From the NCBI GenBank assembly GCA_019695335.1, contig JAIBAF010000007.1, forward strand, positions 1 through 64,000: a stretch of 64,000 nt of DNA, given 5' to 3'. The notes under the pieces are model-generated. The model was given only the letters and a program-made list of their open reading frames with translations, did not search any database and had not been told where the DNA came from. This stretch comes from a bacterium. Lineage in GTDB: Bacteria; CLD3; SB21. Below are positions 52,251-61,103 of this stretch, in pieces. Position 1 is the first letter of the stretch. Every line of letters starts with the position of its first letter. Both the position numbers and the translations under genes were made by a program.

Positions 52251-52931
52251 ATGAATACTTATAACCCAATTCCCTACCAATTCGAACGTATGACAGAATC
52301 TACAATGATTCACCGAGCAAAAGAATTTTATGAGCACATGAATCATCGCCGTAGCATCCGTTTTTTTTCGGACAAGACTGTACCCCGCGAATGCATCGAA
52401 TATGCGATTCGCACGGCCAATACGGCTCCTTCCGGCGCGCACAAACAGCCGTGGACATTTGTTATTATCGACGACCAGGAATTAAAAAAGCAAATTCGTA
52501 TCGCTGCAGAAAAAGAAGAATTTATCAGTTACGAAGGCGGACGAATGACGCCAGAATGGTTAAATGCACTCGCGCCTTTGGGCACGGACTGGAAAAAACC
52601 TTTCCTGGAAATCGCGCCGTACATTATTGTTTGTTTCCGTCAAAACTATGCTGTGGACCCTCAAGGTAATCACATAAATCATTATTATGTTCATGAAAGC
52701 GTGGGAATCGCATGCGGCTTGTTGATCGCCGCTATTCATACTATGGGTTTGGTTACATTAACCCATACTCCCAGCCCGATGAATTTTTTATCAAAAGTCC
52801 TAAACCGACCCGAGAACGAAAAGCCATTTATATTATTTCCTGTAGGTTATCCGGCTGAAGACGCGACAGTTCCAGATCTGACTCGTAAACCTCTGGATCA
52901 GATCATTCAGTGGAATGACGGGCGCAAGTAA
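52251..52931 (+). CDS. Nitroreductase-fold flavoprotein, iodotyrosine deiodinase-like
   Basis: The 226-aa FMN protein closely follows human iodotyrosine deiodinase: RRSIRFFSDKTVP, the FMN-binding TAPSGAHKQPWTF and the C-terminal ATVPDLTRKPLDQI. The substrate-lid triad that holds the halotyrosine zwitterion in the human enzyme (Glu157, Tyr161, Lys182) has matching residues here at the same spacing: Glu90, Tyr94 and Lys115. Related bacterial enzymes can dehalogenate halotyrosines. The natural substrate in this organism is unknown. AAAGG precedes the ATG. It is preceded by a terminator and followed by ileS. Confidence 0.9.
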   Translation: MNTYNPIPYQFERMTESTMIHRAKEFYEHMNHRRSIRFFSDKTVPRECIEYAIRTANTAPSGAHKQPWTFVIIDDQELKKQIRIAAEKEEFISYEGGRMTPEWLNALAPLGTDWKKPFLEIAPYIIVCFRQNYAVDPQGNHINHYYVHESVGIACGLLIAAIHTMGLVTLTHTPSPMNFLSKVLNRPENEKPFILFPVGYPAEDATVPDLTRKPLDQIIQWNDGRK

Positions 52932-53023
52932 GATAATATTTGATTTTGTGGCATCCTTTTTTTATATATGCCCCTTACGAAAGTATCGCTGATAATGCCA
53001 GCGCATGGATAGGAGACAGGATC

Positions 53024-56000
53024 GTGTTCAAAGAAATCGAAACCCAAGACGAATTACCACAGCTCGAAAAAGAGATTCTTTCTTTCTGGAAAACGAACGC
53101 TATTTTCCAAAAAAGCGTCGATCAGAAAGATCCGGCTAAGCCCTATGTTTTTTACGAAGGCCCGCCAACCGCTAACGGGAAACCCGGTATTCATCACGTT
53201 TTAGCTCGATCAATCAAAGACTTCGTTTGCCGCTACAAAACCATGCAGGGATACCGCGTCGAACGCAAAGGCGGGTGGGACACGCACGGATTGCCGGTGG
53301 AAATTGAAGTTGAAAAGTCGCTTAAAATCAGCGGCAAAAAAGATATCGAAGCTTTTGGTATGGAAGCATTTAACAAAAAATGCTTTGAAAGCGTATGGAC
53401 TTACAAAGAACTATGGGATGAACTCACTGATCGCATGGGTTATTGGGTCGATTTGAAAAACCCTTATGTCACATGCGACAGTAATTATATTGAATCTGTA
53501 TGGTGGGTACTCAAACAATTTTATAACAAAAACCTCATTTACAAAGGTTTTAAAGTTGTTCCCTACTGTCCTCGTTGCGGAACACCGTTATCGTCCCATG
53601 AAGTGGCGCTGGGTTATAAAGACGTCAGCGATCCGTCTATTTATGTCAAAATGAAATTAAAAAATGAGGATAATACTTATTTCCTTGTGTGGACGACAAC
53701 GCCATGGACATTAATTTCCAATGTGGCTTTAGCGGTTGGACGAGACATCGATTACGTTAAAGCGCATTACAAAGACCAGTTTCTCATTTTGGCCGAAGCG
53801 CGCGTCAAGGAAGTTTTAAAAGAAGATTATGAAATCATTGAACGTTTCAAAGGCTCTCAATTACTTAATAAAGAATACGAGCGTTTGTTTGATTACGTTC
53901 CTGTCGATAAGCGTGCTTTTTTTGTCATTCATGGAGATTTTGTTACTACCGAAGACGGAACGGGCATCGTGCACACGGCGCCGGCATTTGGCGAAGACGA
54001 CTATCTCGTCTGCAAGGCCAATGACCTTCCATTTGTACGACCGGTCGATGCGGCAGGAAAATTTGAAGACATTGTAACGGATTTCAAAGGCAAATTTGTC
54101 AAAGATGCGGATCCTGATGTCATTACTAATGTCAAGCGCCGAGGCCTGTTATTTCGTTCGGAAAAATTCATGCACAGTTACCCGCATTGCTGGCGCCATC
54201 ATACGCCGCTGATCTATTATGCACGGGACGCATGGTACATCCGGACAACGTCTTTCAAAGATCAGATGGTAGAAAACAATGCCAAGGTTAACTGGTTCCC
54301 TCCGGAAATCAAGGAAGGGCGCTTTGGCAATTGGCTCCGTAACAATATTGATTGGTCGCTTTCACGCGATCGTTATTGGGGAACTCCCCTGCCTTTATGG
54401 ATCCATGAAGAATCCGGCGAAATGATATGCATTGGGAGCCGTGAGGAATTGCAAAAAGGAAAAATGAAAGACGGAACCTCTGTTCCGAAGGACATCGATT
54501 TACATCGACCTTATGTCGATAACATTGTTTTCGAAAAAAACGGAAAAACATTTGCGCGAACACCGGAAGTAATTGACGTATGGTTTGATTCCGGCGCGAT
54601 GCCTTATGCTCAATGGCATTATCCGTTTGAAAACAAAGAAATTTTTGAACGCCAATATCCGGCGGATTTTATCTGCGAAGGCGTCGATCAAACACGCGGG
54701 TGGTTTTATTCCCTGATGGCTATTTCAACGTTTTTATTTGGCCAATCACCTTACAAAAATGTAGTTGTCAACGAACTTGTGCTTGATGGACAAGGCCGTA
54801 AAATGAGCAAATCTATCGGCAACGTCGTCAATCCTTTTGAAATGTTGGATCAATTTGGCGCCGATATTGTTCGCTGGTATTTATTGGTTAATACGCCTGT
54901 CTGGCTTCCAAAACGGTTTGACGTCGAGGGCGTGGTAGAGATTAAAAAGAAATTCTTCCGCCCGTTACTGGAAACGTACAAGTTTTTTGCCCTGTATGCC
55001 AATATCGACGGATTCGATCCTCGCGAAAAAGAAATTTCATATCAGGAACGTCCTGAAATGGACCGTTGGATTCTCTCTCGTTTGCAAACGACCATTGCTG
55101 AAGTCACGGAACACCTGGAAAGATATGATACGACCAAATCGGGCAAACTTATCCAAGAATTTGTTGACCAAGACTTGTCGAATTGGTATATTAGGCTTTC
55201 TCGGCGCCGTTTCTGGAAAGGCGAGAAAGGTCTTGACAAATCATCGGCTTACCAGACGCTGTATGAGATTTTGGTTTCGTTGTCTGGGCTGATTGCTCCT
55301 TTTTGTCCGTTTTTATCCGAACGAATGTATCGGAATCTTACTGCGGAAACAAGTAATCAGGCCATGAGTATTCACCTTTCGAATTTTCCGAAAGCTGCTG
55401 CATCGAAACAAAACAAAGCGCTGGAAGAAAAAATGAGTTCACCTCGCCGTGTCGTCCAACTTGGGCGTGCGTTACGTGAACTGAAATCTCTGAAAGTCCG
55501 TCAACCGCTGTCTAAAATTATCGTGGTAACACACGAATCGGCTGTTCGCAACGACGTAACGGATTTCAGCGATATCATCAAGTCCGAGCTCAATGTCAAA
55601 ACGATAGAATTTGTCACGGACAGCGGTTCACTGGTCCGTCATAAAGTCAAACCCAATTTTAAAGCACTCGGACCGAAATTCGGTAAAAATGTCAATCGTG
55701 TGGCCGAAGTTATCAAAGGATTTGATGACCGTCATATTGAATCCATTATGCATAACGGGCAAACGTCCATCCACTTTGAAGGACATGAGTATGAAATTAC
55801 TAAAAACGAAGTGGACATTCTGCATGAAGAAAAAGAAGGATTAGCGGTCCAAACCGACGGTAACCTTACTGTGGCGCTGGATACACATTTGACACAGGAA
55901 TTGATCGAAGAAGGATTTGCAAGGGAGTTTATCAATCGTGTTCAGAATATTCGTAAAGATGCCGGATTCGAAGTGACCGAAAGAATACAAATTCGATACA

Positions 56001-56167
56001 GCGGTGGCTCGGCATTAGCAGCCGCTATACACAATCAAAAAAAATATATTATGGCTGAAACGTTATCCGTCGATATTCTTGCAGAATCAGGGAATGGTGA
56101 CTTCATGAAAACGGTCGATATTAACGACGAAGAAGTGACGATCAGCGTCCAACGTGTAAAAAATTAA
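53024..56167 (+). CDS. ileS: Isoleucyl-tRNA synthetase
   Basis: This class I synthetase of 1047 aa charges tRNA-Ile. I start it at the GTG at 53024, with AGGAG upstream; an open frame reaches back to 52940 but has no family similarity. The HIGH-type motif is GIHHVLA near 56 (PPTANGKPGIHH), and the KMSKS motif is near 593. The CP1 editing domain lies between, and the anticodon-binding and C-terminal region follows. The form with GIHH and a long C-terminus is the larger, eukaryote-like IleRS type, which in other bacteria can be less sensitive to mupirocin. The cysteine-rich YCPRCGTPLS region is a likely zinc site. Confidence 0.96.
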   Translation: MFKEIETQDELPQLEKEILSFWKTNAIFQKSVDQKDPAKPYVFYEGPPTANGKPGIHHVLARSIKDFVCRYKTMQGYRVERKGGWDTHGLPVEIEVEKSLKISGKKDIEAFGMEAFNKKCFESVWTYKELWDELTDRMGYWVDLKNPYVTCDSNYIESVWWVLKQFYNKNLIYKGFKVVPYCPRCGTPLSSHEVALGYKDVSDPSIYVKMKLKNEDNTYFLVWTTTPWTLISNVALAVGRDIDYVKAHYKDQFLILAEARVKEVLKEDYEIIERFKGSQLLNKEYERLFDYVPVDKRAFFVIHGDFVTTEDGTGIVHTAPAFGEDDYLVCKANDLPFVRPVDAAGKFEDIVTDFKGKFVKDADPDVITNVKRRGLLFRSEKFMHSYPHCWRHHTPLIYYARDAWYIRTTSFKDQMVENNAKVNWFPPEIKEGRFGNWLRNNIDWSLSRDRYWGTPLPLWIHEESGEMICIGSREELQKGKMKDGTSVPKDIDLHRPYVDNIVFEKNGKTFARTPEVIDVWFDSGAMPYAQWHYPFENKEIFERQYPADFICEGVDQTRGWFYSLMAISTFLFGQSPYKNVVVNELVLDGQGRKMSKSIGNVVNPFEMLDQFGADIVRWYLLVNTPVWLPKRFDVEGVVEIKKKFFRPLLETYKFFALYANIDGFDPREKEISYQERPEMDRWILSRLQTTIAEVTEHLERYDTTKSGKLIQEFVDQDLSNWYIRLSRRRFWKGEKGLDKSSAYQTLYEILVSLSGLIAPFCPFLSERMYRNLTAETSNQAMSIHLSNFPKAAASKQNKALEEKMSSPRRVVQLGRALRELKSLKVRQPLSKIIVVTHESAVRNDVTDFSDIIKSELNVKTIEFVTDSGSLVRHKVKPNFKALGPKFGKNVNRVAEVIKGFDDRHIESIMHNGQTSIHFEGHEYEITKNEVDILHEEKEGLAVQTDGNLTVALDTHLTQELIEEGFAREFINRVQNIRKDAGFEVTERIQIRYSGGSALAAAIHNQKKYIMAETLSVDILAESGNGDFMKTVDINDEEVTISVQRVKN

Positions 56168-56205
56168 TTGATACGACCCGTCAACCATATCACAGAGGAT
56201 TGTCT

Positions 56206-56610
56206 ATGAAGAAAAAAGATCTCGAGTATTTCAAAAAATTGATCATTGAGGAACAAAATAAAGTCCTCAAAGATATGGGATACATCAAAGAAAACCTTCT
56301 GGATTCGACGATCCGCGATGCTTCAGGCGACCACTCGGCTTATGCATTTCACATGGCCGATCAAGGAAGCGATACGTACGACCGTGAAAAAACATTCATG
56401 CTGGCCTCGCGTGAAAATAAATATCTCTCCGAACTCGTGGACGCGATGAGGCGAATTGAAGAAGGAACCTACGGCGTATGTATGATCTGCGGCAAGGACA
56501 TTGAAAAAGAGCGGCTCGAAGTGGTGTTAGTTGCAAAATATCACGTGGAATGCAAACGCCAACTCGAAAAAGTAAAAAGTAAAGACGCTCAAGAAACTTC
56601 GAATTATTAA
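56206..56610 (+). CDS. DksA/TraR-type zinc-finger protein
   Basis: This 134-aa protein has a long N-terminal coiled helix and a C-terminal DksA/TraR zinc finger. The metal ligands appear as Cys92 and Cys95 in CMIC and His113 and Cys116 in HVEC, so the usual four-cysteine finger is a C3H variant here. The start is the ATG at 56206; AGAGGA lies 6 nt upstream and a TTG two codons earlier is less likely. DksA proteins bind RNA polymerase with ppGpp, but many short relatives of this type, next to ileS and lspA as here, are not characterised. It lies 38 nt after ileS and 13 nt before lspA. Confidence 0.9.
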   Translation: MKKKDLEYFKKLIIEEQNKVLKDMGYIKENLLDSTIRDASGDHSAYAFHMADQGSDTYDREKTFMLASRENKYLSELVDAMRRIEEGTYGVCMICGKDIEKERLEVVLVAKYHVECKRQLEKVKSKDAQETSNY

Positions 56611-56623
56611 AACAGGACAGCCT

Positions 56624-57163
56624 TTGAAAATATATTGGGTAGCCTTTTGGATTGTTATTTTCGATCAAATATCTAAGATCGTCGTTAAAAATTATATGAT
56701 GTTGCATGACTCCATCCCCCTTATTGGTACGACTGTGCAACTGACATTTTTAGAAAACCCGGGTATGGCGTTCGGTATCCGTTTTTTTGAGACCCACCCC
56801 TTCTGGGGACGATGGTTTTTTTCAGTAGTCTCTGTCGTCGCTTCAATCGGTTTGATCTGGTACATTTATAAAATGCGGCATGAAAAATTCCTGTACCGAT
56901 TGTCTCTCGGTTTAATTTTAGGCGGCGCCGTGGGTAATTTGATCGATCGTGTACTCTTTGGAAGAGTTGTCGATTTCGTCGATGTGGATATTCCCGATGT
57001 CTTTGGTATGCAACGATGGCCGGTTTTTAATATCGCTGATTCGTCCGTTGTCTGCGGCATGATTATCATGACCGCATTTGTATTGTTCGCAAAACCCCAT
57101 TCCGTACATCCGCCGAATGATGAAGAAATCATTTCCGGCGAACAAAAAACTATAACGGAATAA
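56624..57163 (+). CDS. lspA: Signal peptidase II (lipoprotein signal peptidase)
   Basis: This 179-aa inner-membrane aspartyl protease cleaves signal peptides from prolipoproteins. It has about four membrane helices, the conserved ENPGMAFG and the catalytic pair region GGAVGNLIDRV and FNIADSSVV (Asp). The start is a TTG at 56624 preceded by AGGA. The gene order ileS-dksA-like-lspA is widespread in diderm bacteria. It supports the presence of lipoproteins, as found at 31639. Confidence 0.94.
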   Translation: MKIYWVAFWIVIFDQISKIVVKNYMMLHDSIPLIGTTVQLTFLENPGMAFGIRFFETHPFWGRWFFSVVSVVASIGLIWYIYKMRHEKFLYRLSLGLILGGAVGNLIDRVLFGRVVDFVDVDIPDVFGMQRWPVFNIADSSVVCGMIIMTAFVLFAKPHSVHPPNDEEIISGEQKTITE

Positions 57164-57253
57164 ATTTTCTGACTTTTCGTTGAAATGAACCGGCACCGAT
57201 GTATACGATAATGATTAATGAATTAATATATGTCTATAACTTAAGGAGAACTT

Positions 57254-57583
57254 ATGAGCCATCCTGTTACTTTAACTGATGACAACTTCGAAAGTGAAGT
57301 GTTAAAGTCCGATAAAACCGTTATGGTGGATTTTTGGGCTACATGGTGCGCACCTTGCAGAATGATCGCTCCGGTTGTCGAAGAAATGGCTAAAGAATAT
57401 GAAGGTCAAGCCAAAATTTGTAAAATCGATGTCGATGCCAACCCCGCAGTTCCCTCAAAATACGGCATCATGAGTATACCGAGCCTTCTGTTTTTTAAAA
57501 ATGGTCAACTTGTCGATAAAATCGTCGGAGCCGTGCCCAAAAGTCAGTTGGTCTCACGGCTGAGTTCTGCAATGTCCAAATAA
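57254..57583 (+). CDS. trxA: Thioredoxin with CAPC active site
   Basis: The 109-aa protein has the thioredoxin fold. The active site is WCAPC rather than the usual WCGPC, which may shift redox potential slightly. Other family residues are DFWATWC at the start and the cis-Pro loop in IPSLLFFKNG. A strong ribosome site (AAGGAG) lies before the ATG. Partner thioredoxin reductase is not in the window. A Rho-independent terminator follows about 60 nt downstream. Confidence 0.95.
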   Translation: MSHPVTLTDDNFESEVLKSDKTVMVDFWATWCAPCRMIAPVVEEMAKEYEGQAKICKIDVDANPAVPSKYGIMSIPSLLFFKNGQLVDKIVGAVPKSQLVSRLSSAMSK

Positions 57584-57640
57584 TTCTTTCTCACCAGAGG
57601 AACCGCTGCACACTTTGTGTTGACAGATTTCTTACTAACA

Positions 57641-57674
57641 AAAAAACCGCTTTTAGTTCAAAAGCGGTTTTTTT
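57641..57674. terminator. Bidirectional terminator between trxA and ispH
   Basis: The stem AAAACCGCTTTT / AAAAGCGGTTTT with a 5-nt loop is flanked by A and T runs on both sides. It can end trxA transcription rightward and ispH transcription leftward; its right end touches the ispH stop. Confidence 0.9.
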
Positions 57675-58899
57675 ACTCAAATGCTGTTAACACTTCATCG
57701 GAGTGTTTCGCATCTTTAAAAAACGAAAGCAGGCGTCTTAGAATACTTTCAACAATACTGTCAGGACATGACGCACCACTGGTAATCATGATCGTCACCG
57801 GCGAAGTGTTTGGAATAAAATCATCCGTTATTATTTCTTTTTTTGAATGATAATCCCAATGTTGTATCGTTTTTTGTGATAATATCTTATCAGCCGTAGT
57901 GATGAGATAAGTGGGCAGTTTCTCTTCACACAATTCAACTATATGCGAAGTATTGGAACTATTGTACCCACCTGCCACTATCGCAAAATCGGCTTTTTTG
58001 TGAAGTAGCCCGTAAGTTGCGCTCTGATTATCATTTGTTGCATAACACAACGTATCACCCGTATCGGCAAAATGATCACTCGCAGTTGCATCCGACAAGT
58101 GAAATTTCCGAATCATAACATTTTTTAAATAATCGGCTATAGCTTGCGTATCGCTCGCCAGCATAGTCGTCTGATTGACTACACCGATACGGTTAAGATC
58201 TTTCAATACATCAAAACCTTCCGAATATTGCCCGGCAAAAATTTCGTAGAATGAATTCATCGGTTTCTCACCCGATATGATAGCACCCAATTCTTTGGCT
58301 TGCATCATGTCCCTCACAATCACGGTCGGAGCGTGAATATAACTATGCGAAAACGTTGCGCGCGTTTCCTCGTGCAATGGCTTACCATGAATAACTACCG
58401 TATAACGATCCTGACCAATCGTTGCAGCCTTGTTCCAGACTTTTTCGACAAACGGACATGTCGTATCATACTGATAGGATTGAATTCCAATTGAATGCAA
58501 TTTTTTTTCAATTTCAATAGTTGTGCCAAAGGCCGGAACCAGCACTACATCATCCGAAGTAAGTTCGTCCCAATCGACAATTTGCGAGCCGTCAGTCCGC
58601 ATAATGAACTTTACTCCCCGGCTTTGTAAATCTTTATTAACCTCAGGATTATGGATCATTTCGCTTAACAAAAATAATCTCTTACCCGGATTTTCTTCAA
58701 TTGCTTTGTAAGCAATTTCAATGGCATTTTCAACCCCATAACAAAAACCAAAATGTCGTGCAATCAAAAATATTACAGGTCCAAAATCAAGCTGTGTCGG
58801 TGAAAAATCTTTTTTCTTCTGATCAAAATTCTTACGATAGTTTTTGATTGTCGTAATAATCGGGCTTTTATAGAATTCAGGTATATTAAATTTTTTCAT
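57673..58899 (-). CDS. ispH: 4-Hydroxy-3-methylbut-2-enyl diphosphate reductase
   Basis: This iron-sulfur enzyme of 408 aa makes IPP and DMAPP in the last step of the MEP pathway. The three cluster-binding cysteine regions are HFGFCYGVENA, TCPFVEKVW and ASCPDSIVE. Conserved His sites are MIHNPEVN and IHGKPLHEETRA, and the N-terminal extension of about 50 residues is longer than in the 310-residue E. coli type. The long form occurs in several FCB and other phyla. It supplies precursors for the polyprenyl synthase at 41576 and the isoprenoid reductase at 9359. The 190-bp gap upstream to the next gene is AT-rich. Confidence 0.94.
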   Translation of the reverse strand: MKKFNIPEFYKSPIITTIKNYRKNFDQKKKDFSPTQLDFGPVIFLIARHFGFCYGVENAIEIAYKAIEENPGKRLFLLSEMIHNPEVNKDLQSRGVKFIMRTDGSQIVDWDELTSDDVVLVPAFGTTIEIEKKLHSIGIQSYQYDTTCPFVEKVWNKAATIGQDRYTVVIHGKPLHEETRATFSHSYIHAPTVIVRDMMQAKELGAIISGEKPMNSFYEIFAGQYSEGFDVLKDLNRIGVVNQTTMLASDTQAIADYLKNVMIRKFHLSDATASDHFADTGDTLCYATNDNQSATYGLLHKKADFAIVAGGYNSSNTSHIVELCEEKLPTYLITTADKILSQKTIQHWDYHSKKEIITDDFIPNTSPVTIMITSGASCPDSIVESILRRLLSFFKDAKHSDEVLTAFE

Positions 58900-59091
58900 T
58901 TTTTCTGTTGTTTTAAAAAGCGAAGTAAATTTATCAAAATATCCAGAAATTCAAACAGATATTTTTACTAAACCGGTTAAACGAACATGCATGCTTATAG
59001 TCAAATGGTGTTCAACAGCATGGCCTGCTCATTTAATCCATGAAATATATTTTTATTATTCATATCTTATAGTAACAAGTGAAAGGCTTCA

Positions 59092-59964
59092 GTGAGCAAA
59101 TTTATTCGAATAAGGCTTGGCGGATTCTTGATGATCGTTCCTATGCCTCAATTCAATGACGAACAATTGAAACTGCTGTTCGGTGTTGTTTTGTCGCTTT
59201 TGCTTAATACTTTGTTGATAATATTTTTAAAATTTTTGACACCTGCTTCCGTTATCCATAATACTTTTTCTGACCCGCAGAAAATCATTACGTTAAATCT
59301 GCAGGAAGATAAGGCGCTACAAAAAGCTAAAGAATTATTAGCCAACCCTTTGGCTAATCGGCAAAAACCTGGCGATGCCAAAATACTTTCTGATGTTGAT
59401 TCCAAAGGTTTGAAAGAAATTCCCGATGAAATGAAAAATTCTCAAACCATTACTATGGCGCCATCCGGAAATACAAAAGAAGGAATAGATAAAAGTAAAG
59501 AAGATATTAATACGAAAGAAGACGATTTCGACAATACCAAAAATGTCCGACCATTTCTTAAAGCCGGAGACAAACCGTCTATTATGGACTATATCACCGG
59601 TAATAAATCTTCCAATAAAGAAAAGAATACAGGTGTAGGTCAATTGTATGAATTGAGCACTTACCGATGGGATTTTGCACCTTATATGCTCAAATGGAAG
59701 GATAAAATGACCGGTAAATGGTACGAAATTACTTCGCGTATCAATTTCTACCAATTTGCAAATCTTGGAACAATTTTGGTATACGTAAAAATGGACCGCA
59801 ACGGTAAATTGCTCGATTCAAAAGTCCTTGAATATAATTGCGACAAATCTTTTGTAGCTCCCGCGTATGCATCGATCATTAATTCTTTTCCTCTTGACCC
59901 TCTTCCTGAAACTTTTCCGGACGAATTTCTCGAAACCACATGGACCATCACTATTACAAATTAG
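59092..59964 (+). CDS. TonB/TolA-like energy-transducer-type protein
   Basis: The 290-aa protein has one N-terminal membrane helix (about 28-48, VVLSLLLNTLLIIFLKFL), then a charged extended segment (about 70-185, Lys/Asp/Asn-rich) and a C-terminal folded domain (about 200-290) with YVKMDRNGKLLDSKVLEYN and a final FLETTWTITITN, similar to TonB C-terminal domains. This is the layout of TonB/TolA envelope-spanning proteins. No ExbB/ExbD or TolQ/R is nearby. The start is a GTG (59092) with AAAGG upstream; an ATG 39 nt later would omit a basic stretch. Confidence 0.72.
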   Translation: MSKFIRIRLGGFLMIVPMPQFNDEQLKLLFGVVLSLLLNTLLIIFLKFLTPASVIHNTFSDPQKIITLNLQEDKALQKAKELLANPLANRQKPGDAKILSDVDSKGLKEIPDEMKNSQTITMAPSGNTKEGIDKSKEDINTKEDDFDNTKNVRPFLKAGDKPSIMDYITGNKSSNKEKNTGVGQLYELSTYRWDFAPYMLKWKDKMTGKWYEITSRINFYQFANLGTILVYVKMDRNGKLLDSKVLEYNCDKSFVAPAYASIINSFPLDPLPETFPDEFLETTWTITITN

Positions 59965-60488
59965 CCCGATTTCTTCATTGCTGTAATGATTTTTCGGCAT
60001 CTAGCTTTTACAGCAGGGCTACCTACTTTCAATGCCTTTTCGATTACCGGTTGAACTAATTTGATCAATTTGGGCTTACTTTGTGCCAAATTCGCCATGG
60101 CTTGCAGGCAATTAACCCGAACAATATTACTTTTTCTTTCAGATTGAAACCAACCGATCAGTAATTTAATGATTCTCCTGGTTTCGACACTATTCCACTT
60201 TACATACGACAACATGAGAGCTACATGCCAACGTACTTCATGCTGCTCAATGGGCGCTATGGAGTGTAGTAAAACATGTTTATATGGCTCGAGCCAATCG
60301 GGATATTTTGCTGTTATTTTTTCTAACGCATCTGCTGCGCGCATTTTAAGCAACGGATCCTCGCTCATAACCGCCGTAAACAATTCGCTGATTTTTTCAG
60401 GATGTTTTAAAATTTCTTCAACGATTCGATTGGATCGGCCGATAGAGCGGCGGTCCCCGCCTTTGAGGCGGTCAGTAATGGCAGACAT
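59961..60488 (-). CDS. HEAT-repeat-like helical protein
   Basis: The 175-aa protein is all-helical with HEAT-like pairs (DPLLKMRAADALEKITAKYP; then RVNCLQAMANLAQSKPKL), each roughly 35 residues apart. It has no signal or membrane segment. The ATG at 60488 is directly preceded by an in-frame TTG. It overlaps the convergent TonB-like gene by 4 nt at the stop. I cannot assign a role; HEAT repeats usually mediate protein binding. It is the last gene of the minus-strand run. Confidence 0.72.
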   Translation of the reverse strand: MSAITDRLKGGDRRSIGRSNRIVEEILKHPEKISELFTAVMSEDPLLKMRAADALEKITAKYPDWLEPYKHVLLHSIAPIEQHEVRWHVALMLSYVKWNSVETRRIIKLLIGWFQSERKSNIVRVNCLQAMANLAQSKPKLIKLVQPVIEKALKVGSPAVKARCRKIITAMKKSG

Positions 60489-60502
60489 CAATTATACCTG
60501 AA

Positions 60503-61087
60503 TCATTTTAAAACTGCGGTGTGAATCGCTGAGGCGCCCCAGGTTGGTGCGTGTTCGATAGCATTCATTAACTGTGCGGGTTTATCAATCACACTCCAGA
60601 TATTCCGGTGTTTTTCTGACATGAATTTTTCAGCAATACATTTATCCAACATCGCAAGCAAGGGATCGTAATAGCCTTCGAGATTAAAAATGATAATGGG
60701 TTTAGTGAATTGGCCAAGTCGCTTGAGCGTAATCGCTTCGAGTAATTCCTCCAAAGTGCCGCATCCGCCCGGCAAAGCTAACAATGCATCGACGCCTTCT
60801 AAAAACTTTTTCTTTCTCGCGTGCATATCATCCACAAAATGAACTTCGTCCAGCTTTTTATGGTCCCATTCAACCTCACGCATAAAATGCGGCATGATCC
60901 CGATAATACGCCCGCCGCGTTCCACCATTCTGTCGGCTAAACAACCCATGAGGCCTTGCGCTCCACCGCCAAATACAACTTCAACCTTATTATCGGCAAG
61001 AACATCGGCAATCGCGCGAGTTGCAGTAAAATATTTTTGATGAACCTGAGCGCTTGAAGCACAATATATACAAATACGTTTGATCAT
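60503..61087 (-). CDS. LOG-family Rossmann-fold protein (TIGR00730)
   Basis: The 194-aa protein has the lysine-decarboxylase-like/LOG signature PGGCGTLEELLEA and the N-terminal ICIYCASSAQVHQKY, with the nucleotide-binding VVFGGGAQGLMG. Characterised LOG proteins cleave cytokinin or other nucleoside 5'-monophosphates to free base and ribose-5-phosphate. In bacteria this would be nucleotide salvage or repair. The Glu in the GTxxE motif is intact. It lies in the minus-strand run that also holds the NtrC-type regulator. Confidence 0.94.
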   Translation of the reverse strand: MIKRICIYCASSAQVHQKYFTATRAIADVLADNKVEVVFGGGAQGLMGCLADRMVERGGRIIGIMPHFMREVEWDHKKLDEVHFVDDMHARKKKFLEGVDALLALPGGCGTLEELLEAITLKRLGQFTKPIIIFNLEGYYDPLLAMLDKCIAEKFMSEKHRNIWSVIDKPAQLMNAIEHAPTWGASAIHTAVLK

Positions 61088-61103
61088 AATTTGAAAATTG
61101 GTA

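Noticed and set aside
52932-53023. T-box or leader regulation of ileS
   Set aside because: The leader is under 100 nt with no T-box sequence or terminator-antiterminator pair.
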